A stretch of 64,000 nucleotides of DNA, from positions 18,207,700 through 18,271,699 of the forward strand of contig OZ037768.1 in assembly GCA_964035545.1 (NCBI GenBank). Direction: 5' to 3'. The notes beneath the pieces were generated by a model, which was not told the origin of the DNA, searched no databases, and saw only the letters and a list, made by a program, of their open reading frames with translations. This stretch comes from Bugula neritina (taxonomy: Eukaryota > Bryozoa > Gymnolaemata > Cheilostomatida > Bugulidae). The first letter of the stretch is position 1. The number at the start of each line of letters is the position of its first letter. The position numbers and the translations under genes are program-made. Positions 50,301 to 61,888 of the stretch are shown here, one piece after another.

Positions 50301-52850
50301 TTCAAACATAAATTTACTTTCAAATTAAAAATATATTTAATACCATGGGCAGCATACCATATATTGGTATGGATACTGAAAATTTATTCTATGAAACTGA
50401 TAACTTAATTGAAATTCAACTATCTAACATCTAAGTTCATAATGCTTCATTGGAGTATATATTAATATTTTACTAAAGCATTTTAGGAAGTCACAATGCA
50501 ACACCATAAATCAAGTGGTATCACGGCATGAATTAGAATTTTACTGTATATTATTATGACTAAGTGGCTAATGTTATCAATAATACCAAGTTAAGCTTTG
50601 CCTTACCAAGTTGAACAGAAAGTCATCATAATAAGAGTTAGAGGCAACCTGACAATAAAGTATTTTCTACAGTGGCTTAGACAGTGTACTGACCATGATT
50701 TTTATTATCATAATGACAGTTACTAATCGCTGTTGTTATGGAGTACTTATTCTTTATATTATCATCATGAATATATAGTATAAAGGTGAGTGTTAGCATT
50801 ATTACCAGTGAGTTTATTTGCATAAAATATAGGAACAGCAGCTACATTTAATGTAGTCATTCTAATTACTATTTAGTGACTAGCACAGCAATATTCTCAT
50901 GCTTATATGTATATGTATGTAAAGGTGAAAGATCACTAGTAAGCCTATACCCTACAGCATATGAATAAACAGCACTGAGTATTAGTACGAGTATTCATGC
51001 TTATAATAACAACACTAATATTTGGAAGCGATTAGTATGACATTGGTTATGAGTTATAGTTGATGATTATTGTTGTGTTCTTGTACTTTTATTCCTAAAT
51101 AAATGAATGAACAAATACCCAACACTGCCTTGGATATATTATAATTTTTTTCAGAATATTTTTAATAAAAATAGCTAGGAGAAAGCATCAGATAAATAAT
51201 AAAAACATAGCATTTTATTGAGGAATGTTCAAACTGTTATAGTATACATTCAATTATATACTGATACTGGTGACTTTATAATCAATTTATGAAGATTAGG
51301 TTTTATACTTGTATGGAGACTCAGTGTCAATATGAATGATGTCAGTTATTTAAATTTAAATTTTTCACCAGTAATCAAAACTATAATCATAATGATTATA
51401 ACTATCCATACAAGTATTTTACAATTTATACTAACAATTAATAATATTACTTACTTGGCTATTAATTAATTATAATAATAAATTAATATAAATACATGAC
51501 TAATAGCAATACTATCAGCGTGCCAATTAGAAGCCTTAAATTTATTTTAATTATAATATCAAAAGTAGCCAATGTTAAATTATTCATCATTATCATTATG
51601 ATTATCATTATATTAATTTAAATATTTATCTTTATATTATTTATTAACAATAATTATAACTTAAAAATAAATTAGAATAGGCAATTGATACTATTACTAA
51701 TACAGTATTACTAATAGTAATAATAATAGTTATAGTATCAGTAATACTATTACTATAACTATGAGATTATAAGTATTGCTCTTGGTATTATCAATTAAAT
51801 TTAAACTTATTAACTATTCAACAATTGCTATTGGACTTGGTTATAAATTTACAATTACACTGTTTGTGTTACAGTTACTTAATCTTATATTTACAACTTA
51901 TAGTTAACAAGTTAGAAGTTATATCATTACTATTACTATTAGCCTGAAACTTAGTAAATAACTATAAGTAATACTTATAGTTATACTATTAAACTAAAAG
52001 TATTATGAGTATCATTATGATTATGATTATATTAATATTTAATTTTAGACTATCACTATCAGTACGAGTATCACTATCTACTAGTACTACTAGTGTATTT
52101 GTTTAATTGTTAAATATTAATGTTGGACTTGGCATTACTAGTACAGTACTAGTAGTAGTAGTACTAGTACTAGTGCTAGTAGTACTACTACTAATACTAC
52201 TACAGATTACTACTAGTACTACCAGTACTAGTAGTAGCAGTATAACCAGGATCAGTATCACTATCACTATCAGTATCAGAATTAAAATAAAAATAAAAAT
52301 TGTTTGCAACAATCAAACTCATAATGATATTGATTATGATATTCATATTGATAATCATTCATTAAATTTAATGATAATCATAATGCTCTAAACCAGATAA
52401 AAATGTCCCTATCATTTAATTACAAAGTGAAAATACTAATACTAATAGTAATACTAATAGTAATAGTAAGTCTAATACTAATACTAATAATTTCAAGTGA
52501 ATATCCGACCGCTAAATCACGTAGTCGCAGTTCAACTACAAGCCAGGCTAAAGTTACGACTTCAGACCATTAAAAAGCAAGTATAAATATCTATGATAGG
52601 AGACTAGAAATCTACAAAAAAGAAATATAGGTCAATTTTTTACCCAATAGTGAGAGACTATTTCTTTGGCATAATGCCAAGCTAAAAAGCATACCGATAA
52701 AATTATTGTGACTGGTAACTTCAAGATACTATCTTTTGATAAATATGAAAATTACATGAACTCAGCATTACTCTAACTCTCGAATCTTTAAAAAATGTAG
52801 AAAACAGTTTCACTCTTTTGCTAGAATTTCAGTAACCATCTCAATATCTG
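44366..52850. other. Gene-poor AT-rich stretch, 8.5 kb
   Basis: No coding exon can be defended; open frames here are short, with no domain or splice support. It probably holds the FAM53 promoter and any 5' untranslated exons. A motif TTAGGGTTAGAGAG on the minus strand near 48,360 recalls the SINE-like head at 44,040. From about 51,300 the sequence becomes simple and self-complementary. Confidence 0.5.
51300..52480. repeat. Cryptic simple-sequence region
   Basis: Made of interleaved TAA, ACT/AGT, ATC and ATT units with many short palindromes, such as AACTATAAGTA-AT-ACTTATAGTT near 51,960 and ACTAGT clusters at 52,078-52,235. The apparent open frames at 52,103-52,391 on both strands are repeat artefacts. 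Confidence 0.8.
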
Positions 52851-52879
52851 TACCTTAGCAAAATCAATCACCAGGAACA

Positions 52880-53200
52880 ACCTTTGGCCTTTAAAAAGCA
52901 CGTGTACCGGTTTATTTGACCTGTCAATGACCTCGAAGTGCTAAACTGCCGTACAGAAAGCGTCGCAGTTGTACTTTTTAAAATTAATGAAATGGTTGAA
53001 ATAATTATGCAAGTATATTTTAAATTTAAAATAATTTAACTCCGTTGCAAAAAAAAATAATTTGAATGATTTGGTCGATTACTGGGCGCATTTACTCAGA
53101 TTATTGGGCATTCTCACTCTATTTGAAAGGCGGGGCTTACAGTAGCAATGCACGTGATCAAACAATATGGCTGTGCGTGAAGTTCAAATAGGTTTTTTTC
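52880..53200. promoter_or_regulatory. Promoter-like patch between FAM53 and DNAAF9
   Basis: CpG-bearing stretch in an AT-rich region, with CACGTG (53152-53157) and GGCGGGGC (a GC box, about 53131-53138), situated between the divergent FAM53 (-) and DNAAF9 (+) genes. An ATG at 53167 (ATGGCTGTGCGTG) might begin the first DNAAF9 exon, but I cannot find a convincing donor. Could serve one or both genes. Confidence 0.4.
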
Positions 53201-53409
53201 GATACTAACGAATAATTAGTAACGCCATCGTTCCAGGCAACTAATAACTTGATTATTTTTTGATAAAAGTTGCATCAAGTAATTTTTATTTCTGTTGCTG
53301 TGATCATTATTGAAATTACTTTGTTGATTTAGATGAATAAGTAAAATAATAATATTATATCAATTAAAATTGTGAGTGTGAGACTGAGTGTTACACTTAG
53401 TATGACTTA

Positions 53410-53470
53410 GTAACTGTAACTGACCTAGTCTTACAGTTACACTTGTTGTCAGTGTCAGTGTGACACTGAC
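53410..53470. repeat. Two adjacent perfect hairpins
   Basis: GTAACTGTAA (53410-53419) pairs with TTACAGTTAC (53431-53440), and GTCAGTGTCA (53448-53457) pairs with TGACACTGAC (53461-53470). Both stems are perfect 10-mers, with loops of 11 and 3 bases. Confidence 0.85.
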
Positions 53471-54868
53471 TGTAATTATTACTTATTATGAATGCCACGA
53501 TCATAATACTAATTGTGATAACAATAAATTTATAATTATTGAAGCAATAAAATATACAAATTGAAATTAATAATTGTCATTAGGATTAATATAGTTTTAT
53601 TAAAATAATTGCAACTATGATTATTCATTTATTCATCACTTTAACTTTAAGTGAGTAAGTTCGAGTAATAATGATTACGTTGATCAAATTCAATAGCCAT
53701 AAGCTTGTAAAGCATTTGCATATTCATATAATTCATATCATAATTTAAATTATCTAATTTATAATTAAAAGTATGAATACAAATATAGTTGATATTTAGA
53801 CTTCAATGTATAATTTGTGTTTTATTTTATTTTTATAATTATGTGCAATTATATTGTTTCAGCTTTATTGAATCTGCTTGTTTAAACAATTGATTAAACA
53901 TATATTTTTTTGTTCTTCCAAAGCTGAACTGAATACTAATACAATGTTTCAACATTAGTATGATTATTGATTATGATTATATCATTTACCTTGGTGTAAG
54001 GGTTCCTGATTTTTAACTTTTACTGAGAATGCAAACTCACTCCTCATTTTAGGTAGAAATAATAGACTATTCATATCTTTATAACTTAATGAAAATGTAG
54101 CACTTTTAATAAAGCTGTATTTATTTTTCATTTAAATATCAAGCTTGCATCTTTTGTGTTCTTTGTTCAACACTAAAACTTAATATTGATTAAATAAAAT
54201 AATTTGTGCTAATTTGCTTACCACAACTTTTTGAAAACTTTACTGTTTTAACCTAGTTTGCAAAACATCTCTGTTTATTTAATCCTGCCAATATGTGCGC
54301 AAGATTTTAGTCATACTGTTTTTAATTTATGTTATATTCCCAGCTCTTGTACTAGAAAAATTTCTGAACTGAAATGTCAAGAAAGTTGTCAAAGCATTCT
54401 GGAAACGTTAGGTGAGTATAATTCTATTCATTTTAATAGGATCATTTTGTGGTATTGGTAAATGACTTTTACCTATAGTGTAATCTTTACATCATTTTTA
54501 CCACATACGACTGGCATTTTCTGTTTTGAAGCATAAAGTTTGTAAGGGAGGCTGAGTCGTTGATGACTTGGATAAACTAATTTTTTCAAGTATCCACATA
54601 TTGCAGGGAATGTATAGGCTTATGGGATAGGCTTGCTTTGATATGATTCACTGTCTAAAGCTCTACTATCTAATTTACTTACTTTATTTGAATACTTACC
54701 ATTTGCCTGCAGCCTTATTTACCTGCTTGCTCACTTTTATGTCTTATAAAATCTATAAATTGTTAAAAGTTTTATCCTCCAAAATTTCTGATAAATATAT
54801 GTTAAATTATACAGTTTTAAATTAAACAAAAGCAGCTATTTGTTTCCTTGTTTTGTTTTAGTTTTCAG

Positions 54869-57800
54869 CGACTAAAGAATGTGCAGAAACTGCTCAAAGA
54901 CAACAGCATTGATTGCCTTCTGTGTATTCAAGGTAGTTTAAATTATAATCTTCTGTATAATGGTTATGAAAATAATAATTTAGTTTTATATTTTTTTTAA
55001 ATTTTAATGATTGGTTTAGAAAGAGATGTTTAATAAGGATATAATCTATCACCACTATAGATTAAAAATCCACTAATACGAATTGAATTAACAAAATTCA
55101 AAAGAATTTTATTTTCAACAGTAAATCTTGATCCTCATAAGGTAGTCTGTATTCTTATATGCTTTTATATGCTTCAGTGGGTTGAACCAATGTTTTTTAT
55201 ATTTTGAGTGTTTATTTTCATAACATCCTGTTTTGATCAACAATAATAGATGTAATATAATAAGAATAGATATAATGCACAGGTTAGTAATAACACAACA
55301 ATAGATATAATATAAAACAGTACTAGAAATAATACAATATAATAATAGGCATAGTAGATAGAGTATTAAATGTAGTATAATATAGTATTAGATACATAAT
55401 ATAATGGATAGAGTATTAAATATAATATGATATCAAATACATAATATAATGGATGGTGTTGAAGGTATTGACAGCTGGTATAATGAAGGAATGCAAGAGT
55501 TTGCTAATTACCTGCTGCTCGGTTTCTTTGATTCCTACAGACAAGATCTCTTAAGGTACAACAATTTTTGTCTTTAGACACATATACAGCATTTTATTTT
55601 ACTCTCTGCGTCATTGTTAAGTCGCATAGAACAGCTTTGCAAAGCAACTTTTTATACAAAAGTGTGACAATTTAAATCAAAAACCCATATGCCCATTCTA
55701 CAGCCTAGGTATGCGTTTAAATATTTCTTTTATATTTTTATAGCTAAGTGCTTTTGAACAGAGCAGATTTGTAAATCTTGTCTGGAAAGTATTTAAAGTT
55801 GATCAGTATATGTGTTTTTTGACTGTGTTAGACCAGCATTGGTTGTAATTAATCTTTGCCAATTTTAATGCTCAATACTCAACACTATGTCTGTTTGCAG
55901 CACTGGCAGTGAAGATGATATATTAGACGGTATGTTGAATAAAACTATTTAAAGAATTGTGGAACTTATGCAAGTTTGACTTATAGCATCAATTTTAAAT
56001 GACATCCCTTTGTACCTTCTATGTTGTTTTAATCGCTCAAAACTATTTGAAAAGATTTTACAGGGTACCATATTGACTTTACATTCAGTAAAGTATAGGA
56101 ATACTAATAGTTTTCTGTTTGAATACAGCATTAATAGCATGCTTTAATATGGTGTTTTTAAAGTGAACCAATCTGACTCATTTTAATACTGGAATGTTGT
56201 TTCTATAAGTAAAATGTGGAAAAAAAATTTTATTCGAGTCAAGAAATTCTTAAACTAAAATTTCTTAATTTAAATTTTCACTCAAAGCTGTGGCAGAATA
56301 CATTTTTGATTTCATTAAATATAATATTTGCACATTGGAGTTTTCAATGTCTTCACTTCAGTCTATAAATCTATTGCATATGAGCAATAAATAACACAGG
56401 AACAGTGTAGATATCATTGGGACATGATAAATTGAAGCCTTCAAATTTTGAATTCTATGAAGGCTTGACTTGTATTATGTTACTAAACCAATAGTTCCAC
56501 ACCAAGTTTATAAATAATTTAGCCCTAAATTAGAAGCTGTGGGGTTAGAGTGTTGAGGGAACTCACTATATATCCACCTTCTTGAAAGCAGCTGATGAAG
56601 TATAAATGTATAGCTTCTAGGTCCATGTTCTTTGATGTACAAAGCTGAGTTGTCAGTCACTGATCCCTTACAAATGAACATGCGTCACATTTTTGGCAAA
56701 AGAATGAGTTATGACGAGCTTTAAATCTATTCCCCTTCCAAGTGTGTCTAATAGCCAAGTTCACCACGACATTACTTTGTTGCTAAAAAAAGCTTTAGAT
56801 CTGGGCACAGTTTCAAGTTTTAAACATCCATTATTTATATTTATAGAGAATATTTGGCAATGTTTCTTGTAAGATTGAAAACCCACTTTAAAGAATAATT
56901 TAGCTAGATATGTGTTTTATTGGTTCATGTATGTTGATGTTTTTGTAATTCACAGTTCTTGTTTATTTTAAGATTTAGTCTTGTGTATAAAGACTGACTC
57001 AGTGGATATCTGCTGCAACCCAATGAACTACCCCCTCTTTCTTCCATATTTTGCTGCTTGGCCAAACTTTCGAGTATTCTGCCTATCCGAGTCTCAGGTA
57101 AGATATATCATGTAACATATTAATTCTGCTAAGCTAATTTACTGCAGTGCAACATTCATTCTTTGAAACGTTATTCGTAGACAGTATGAAAAATATTAAT
57201 TATACATTTTTTGCATTATCAGCCAAAAAGTATAACATGCACAGGCAACAAAATGGCATTAGCCCAAGTACTAAATTAATACAAACAGGGAAAATGTTAT
57301 TTTATGCATTTTAGCAAGTATATTTGATATCAAGAAGACTGGCATGTTGTATGCATTTGTTTTATATGTAATCTTCGTAAAAATCATAAAACTGTTGATT
57401 TATATATTTTAGTATGGAAATCAAGAAAGTGTTTTAGAAGAATTTAAAGTGAAGAGTTTTGTTTCCATGCTGTCAAAGTGCAAACATGTAGCAGTACCCT
57501 ATTTCTCAAAAAGTCAATTGGGTGAATCAACTTTTGACAAGATGAAAGTCGAAAAGTGGCCATTAATACAAGCTTACGCTCTTGAAGGCTATGGAAGGTT
57601 AGAATTTGTATAGATAAAGATACAAGGTACAAGGAGTTAGCTTCTCATTTGTTTTAGTTATTCCTGGCCAGTAAAGTGTTATCAAAGGCAAGCTGCAAGT
57701 GTGTGAGTGACAAGCAATAAGCTGCTTTGTATTTGGTGTTATATAGAAGTTGCACAGTAAAATTTAACCCGCCATTCTCTAATATAATCTAGTTTGTAAT

Positions 57801-60301
57801 AGTAAATTAAGACATGATAACTATGTCACACTATTAACTATTAAATTAACGATTTATACCAACAATTTCAATAACTATGTACTATTTTATAATGGTCAAT
57901 AACTGTGTGCTGTTTTGTAATGTGCATGAAACTGTTATTTTATGAACATTGCCAACAAAGTTGCATATGTAATATCGTTTGTAATGTTAGTCACTTGGTT
58001 TACTCACTATCCCTAACCTTTACATTGGACATTTGATTGGCTAAATAATTTTTACCTTTTTGCCATAGTCATATATTTCTTGTTTGGAACATAAATATAG
58101 AATTTCTTTATTATTTCAATTTTTAGTTACACTTTTTTCACAGGGGAATATTCTTCACTTTAGTACATGATGTCATCGATGTGTCATTGTTATTGAGTGA
58201 AATATCCGGAAGATTTGACGCTGTCTCCACTGAGAAACTAATCTCCGAGGTTAGTTGAGAGCTGTACTGTAGGATGTTGTATGTCAATAACATAATAAGC
58301 TAGGATGTATACCTCTCCACACATCGACTTTTGTATATATGGAATTGTCTGCTTTTTTCAAAGTTTTATTTAATTAAAAGTGTTTCGTTATGTGGAGTTG
58401 TGAGAAGCCAATTCACAGAAAACAATGACGCATATTGAAACATACTGCATAATATAATAATTTACCCAGTTCATTGCTGTGACCATTTCATTATTACTTT
58501 ATAATACATATGATAGAATAGTAACTGTTTTATATTTCTGATATTTGGAGCTACATTACTTGGAATTTGTTAATTTAGTAATAATTATTTTTGATTGGAA
58601 TTTGTGACAAAAATAGCTGAAATATTTTGTTATATAGACAATGCTAATATTTGCCTAGAAATATGCATTTTAAGATTTATTTAAATTCAAATGTCTTCAG
58701 CTGATTTTGAGTACATGGCTGACAATCATATATTGACTATTTGCCAGAGTTTGCTTCATTGGCAGCATATAACAGCAGAGTGTTTGATGTTTTAGCAACT
58801 ACTTACCTTTGAGTCACAGTGGGAGGGTTTAGGAAAAGCTGTGGACGTTGCCAGGTGAGTTGCAGATTTTGCCTTCTTCAGAATAATGTCTGAGTTGCTG
58901 TCATACATTCAGTATGCAGTGCTGCCGGTGTTATTGTTTGTTTTAGATTAAATAAGTTTGCAGATGGCTTTACAGATGCTGATGTGATAGAATCTTTGCA
59001 GACGTACTACAGACACGGCACGGTTGGTGTGGAGCCAGGCCAGGAGGAGACATGCTTTTGGTAATAGATACTTAAAATCCTTAGAATATTTTTGCTTTTA
59101 ATCCTGCAATAGTGATATTCATTTGTATTTCTTCATCCCTTAAGTATTTAGTGTGTACCTTTCAGCGGGTAGCATTAGAAATATGTTGTCAATTAAAATA
59201 GAAATTAAGTTAAATCCTAATCTCAATCATTATAAAACTTTATATAAAATATTTGTTGTATAAGCGGAGAAAATATCATTATTTTTTCTGCTTATATAAC
59301 AAATATTGAACTTTTTAAAAAATTTTATAATCTTCAAGATTAGGATTTAATTTAATTTTTCATTTCATTTCTTTTTTCCAACAGCATTGAAGCTATTATT
59401 ATTCAACAGGTTAAAGAGACTACAACTCCGAAGTTGTAACAAATAACTATTATAATTGATAATTGTAATATGATATTCTCTAAAATGTATAGTCATTGTC
59501 AAGTGTTGCTATTTTGTACCTTATGTGAGCAAACTCTGCATTTATTTTAGTTACAATATAATCAAATAATTATAGAGAAGACTTGGATGAGTCATATCAA
59601 TACATAGCAGTAAGATTTCAGATGTATGTCGCTACTGCCATATGTGTTCTAATCACTTTATCAAAAGATGCAAGGTTTTTAAATTACTAGATATTGTGTT
59701 GGTCGATAGGTCAAATAGTTTTCAGAACATTTGATGACAGTGCAGCGATTCAATAGGTTTACCAGTTACTGTAATTAAGCTGTAACTTCACAATCTAAGT
59801 TCTAACTTGGGCAGTTTTAGCTTATGTTCAGATAATAGCAAATGCATTATGTTTACTATGATGCAGTATAACTCTTATTCTGCAGGTTGAAGCCATTTTG
59901 CTTCATGGGTTTGCATACTCAGGATATTGTCAAGAGAAACCATGCTGGTCAGCCAATCAGAGCTGATATATTAACTGCTGGACTTTCCTCAACACAAGCT
60001 CTGCACATGGTGAGCAGCCCATCTCATCATGCCTCACCTTCATGTCTTACCCAATGATTACCTCCATGTTTGATCAACTGTTCCAATTAAAAGCATGTAA
60101 TATAAAATCAATGAGTCTTGCTTATCTTTGCCCACAGATAACTCTGCTATAAGTCTACTTATTGTTAAAGCTTAGCATGAATGAAGTGTTTACAAGTCAG
60201 ATGTGTTTTGTTTCAGATCTGTCATGGCGTGGCTCCCAAATCTGGATTCATGTGCACAAGAACATATTTCTTTGACAGCTCTGCGCTGCCACCACCTCTA
60301 G
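54869..60301 (+). CDS. DNAAF9: DNAAF9 (C20orf194) homolog, 5' half
   Basis: Ten exons: 54869-54932, 55465-55555, 55901-55929, 56973-57097, 57413-57597, 58144-58249, 58796-58854, 58947-59060, 59886-60009, 60217-60301 (327 codons, ending in phase 1). Cytoplasmic factor needed to assemble outer dynein arms in motile cilia. Matches to the vertebrate family run in order: RLKNVQKLLKDN, GIDSWYNEGMQEFANYLLLG, KTDSVDICCNPMNYPLFLPY, VEKWPLIQAYALEG, FESQWEGL, YRHGTVG, SGFMCTRTYFFDSS. The phases all agree. The first coding exon(s), about 18-20 residues in vertebrates, were not found. The C-terminal half must be past the right edge or beyond exons I could not see after 60301. An antisense receptor gene lies just downstream. 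The presence of this gene suggests an animal with motile cilia. Confidence 0.9.
55241..55460. repeat. Degenerate TA-rich repeat before a DNAAF9 exon
   Basis: Units such as AATAGATATAATA, ACATAATATAATGGAT and GATAGAGTATTAAAT recur two to four times right up to the acceptor at 55464. Confidence 0.6.
59200..59360. repeat. Long foldback in a DNAAF9 intron
   Basis: About 75-base arms (59200-59275 and 59284-59360) are imperfect reverse complements around a loop of roughly 8-10 bases. The outer arm shows TTAAATCCTAATCT against AGATTAGGATTTAA, the inner arm ATATTTGTTGTATAAGC against GCTTATATAACAAATAT. Looks like a MITE or a transcribed hairpin. Confidence 0.8.
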
Positions 60302-60679
60302 GTAAGTTAGTATCTCGCAATAAATGTGTATTCCAACTTCTTCATTTAAAATATTACACCGAAATTCAGGCTGTATTTTTGAAAGATACATAGGATTTGA
60401 CACATCCTGAGTGTTGATAATAAAACCAAGAGTGATGTAATAGTTACTCTGACTCAGCAAGGGGCTAACAGCATAAGGATATGCAACAGTATTTTAATGT
60501 TTTATTATATAATATTCGAAAAGAGTATTTGATACAGAGTAATAGAGTTTTACAACATTACTCTTGGCCACAATATAATATCTAATAACAGAGCATATAA
60601 GGTAATATACATTATATATATTGTAATATGTATTATATATATTGTAATATATATGTAATTTCTCTGTAAACAGATTTAG

Positions 60680-60685
<6 letters not shown>

Positions 60686-60767
<82 letters not shown>
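60686..60767. repeat. (TA)n microsatellite
   Basis: An uninterrupted run of about 40 TA units, 21 bases beyond the end of the antisense receptor gene. Confidence 0.97.
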
Positions 60768-60770
<3 letters not shown>

Positions 60771-60787
60771 ATAGTAATTAATTACAA

Positions 60788-61888
60788 TCAGTAATAATCC
60801 AAGGCATCTGATTTTTTGCAACAACATAACTGATATAACGTAGTTCTAAATTTAATGCCAAAGCATAGATAGAGAAAAAACAGTATTGAAAAATATATGT
60901 AAAAGAGAATTTCAAATAAAACAAAAAGAGTAGAAATGAGAAGCTCGTCGTCGCTGATTTGCAGACTAACGGGAGGGTTGTGAATTAGTCTCATGACATT
61001 GCGTGGTGCAGACATTAGTAAGTATAAAACAGACATGGTGAATATTAGTTGATTGAAGCTCTTCTCCTGCTTTAACTGATCTTTGATGCTGCTACCAACG
61101 CTGTATTTTATACTACCGCCTTTGCCATACGCTGAGGGCATTGATGTGTAGATGTGCATTTTAATACAAACAAGTGGCAGTATTAACATAGGTAGGAGTA
61201 TATAAGGCAGACTAATGCTTATAACCATTTCGTACCAATGAAACCACTCATATTCTATGATATATGAGTTGGAGTTATCCTCTATCACCGCATCCCGTGG
61301 AGCTAAAACCCTTCGACTACAGTTGTTGCTATCAGTATATTCCTCTAAGCCATACTCCCAGTACTGAGGCAAGGTGCTAACAAAGCAGATGATCACCATT
61401 AAAATTGATACTAAAACTCCATGAATTTTACCAAACGAGGCATGCCATTGTCCACAGAGACCATGTGCAGCTCTCTCTATCACCACTGTAATCAATAGCC
61501 ACGTACACGAGTACCACAGCCAGTTCTCTACTGCTGGGAGGTAAGGAAGTAAGGTGATGTAAGCACTTCCTGTCTGTGTGACGTAGTTGGGAAGCTGAGC
61601 AGCACACGCTGCTATCAGGTGGAGACAACTACACAAGTTAAATGTTGTCAAATAGCATTCGTGGGAGTCTGCAGTCATTTTAGCTGATACAACTGTGTTG
61701 ATTATAGAGAAGATAATCCCAACTGTTAGAATGACTGGCAAGACATAGTACATGGCCTCGTTGACAACGTATAGAGCCGTTCCATGTGAGATTTCAGCCT
61801 TATTATCATACACTTTTCTGGTACATTCTATAATGTGGGGCAACACCTCCCGTACTAGTAACCCTTGACGCATGTAAATCATCTTCAA
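60788..61888 (-). CDS. Seven-transmembrane receptor, rhodopsin-like (orphan)
   Basis: One exon, 366 aa. Seven hydrophobic segments: about residues 45-68, 79-99, 121-143, 154-173, 217-242, 279-303 and 313-350. Extracellular N-terminus of about 44 aa without a signal peptide. Cys128 at the top of segment 3 and Cys190 in the second outer loop could form the usual class A disulfide. Segment 3 ends WLLITVVIERAAHG, with ERA in place of DRY; segment 7 ends SILFFLYLCFGIKFR, a loose form of NPxxY plus the FxxKFR start of helix 8. C-terminus CCCKK may be palmitoylated. This resembles peptide-receptor-like (FMRFamide-receptor-like) family members, but I cannot name a ligand. An acceptor (ttattttag) lies 9 bases before the ATG, so a 5' untranslated exon is likely. 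It is antisense to DNAAF9. Confidence 0.8.
   Translation of the reverse strand: MKMIYMRQGLLVREVLPHIIECTRKVYDNKAEISHGTALYVVNEAMYYVLPVILTVGIIFSIINTVVSAKMTADSHECYLTTFNLCSCLHLIAACAAQLPNYVTQTGSAYITLLPYLPAVENWLWYSCTWLLITVVIERAAHGLCGQWHASFGKIHGVLVSILMVIICFVSTLPQYWEYGLEEYTDSNNCSRRVLAPRDAVIEDNSNSYIIEYEWFHWYEMVISISLPYILLPMLILPLVCIKMHIYTSMPSAYGKGGSIKYSVGSSIKDQLKQEKSFNQLIFTMSVLYLLMSAPRNVMRLIHNPPVSLQISDDELLISTLFVLFEILFYIYFSILFFLYLCFGIKFRTTLYQLCCCKKSDALDYY

Noticed and set aside
52103-52391. Overlapping Ile/Val/Thr/Ser-rich frames on both strands
   Set aside because: Products of simple sequence.
54258-54414. Possible DNAAF9 exon before 54869
   Set aside because: Its open frame ends in phase 1 at a good donor, but the next exon needs phase 0, and the residues do not resemble the family N-terminus.
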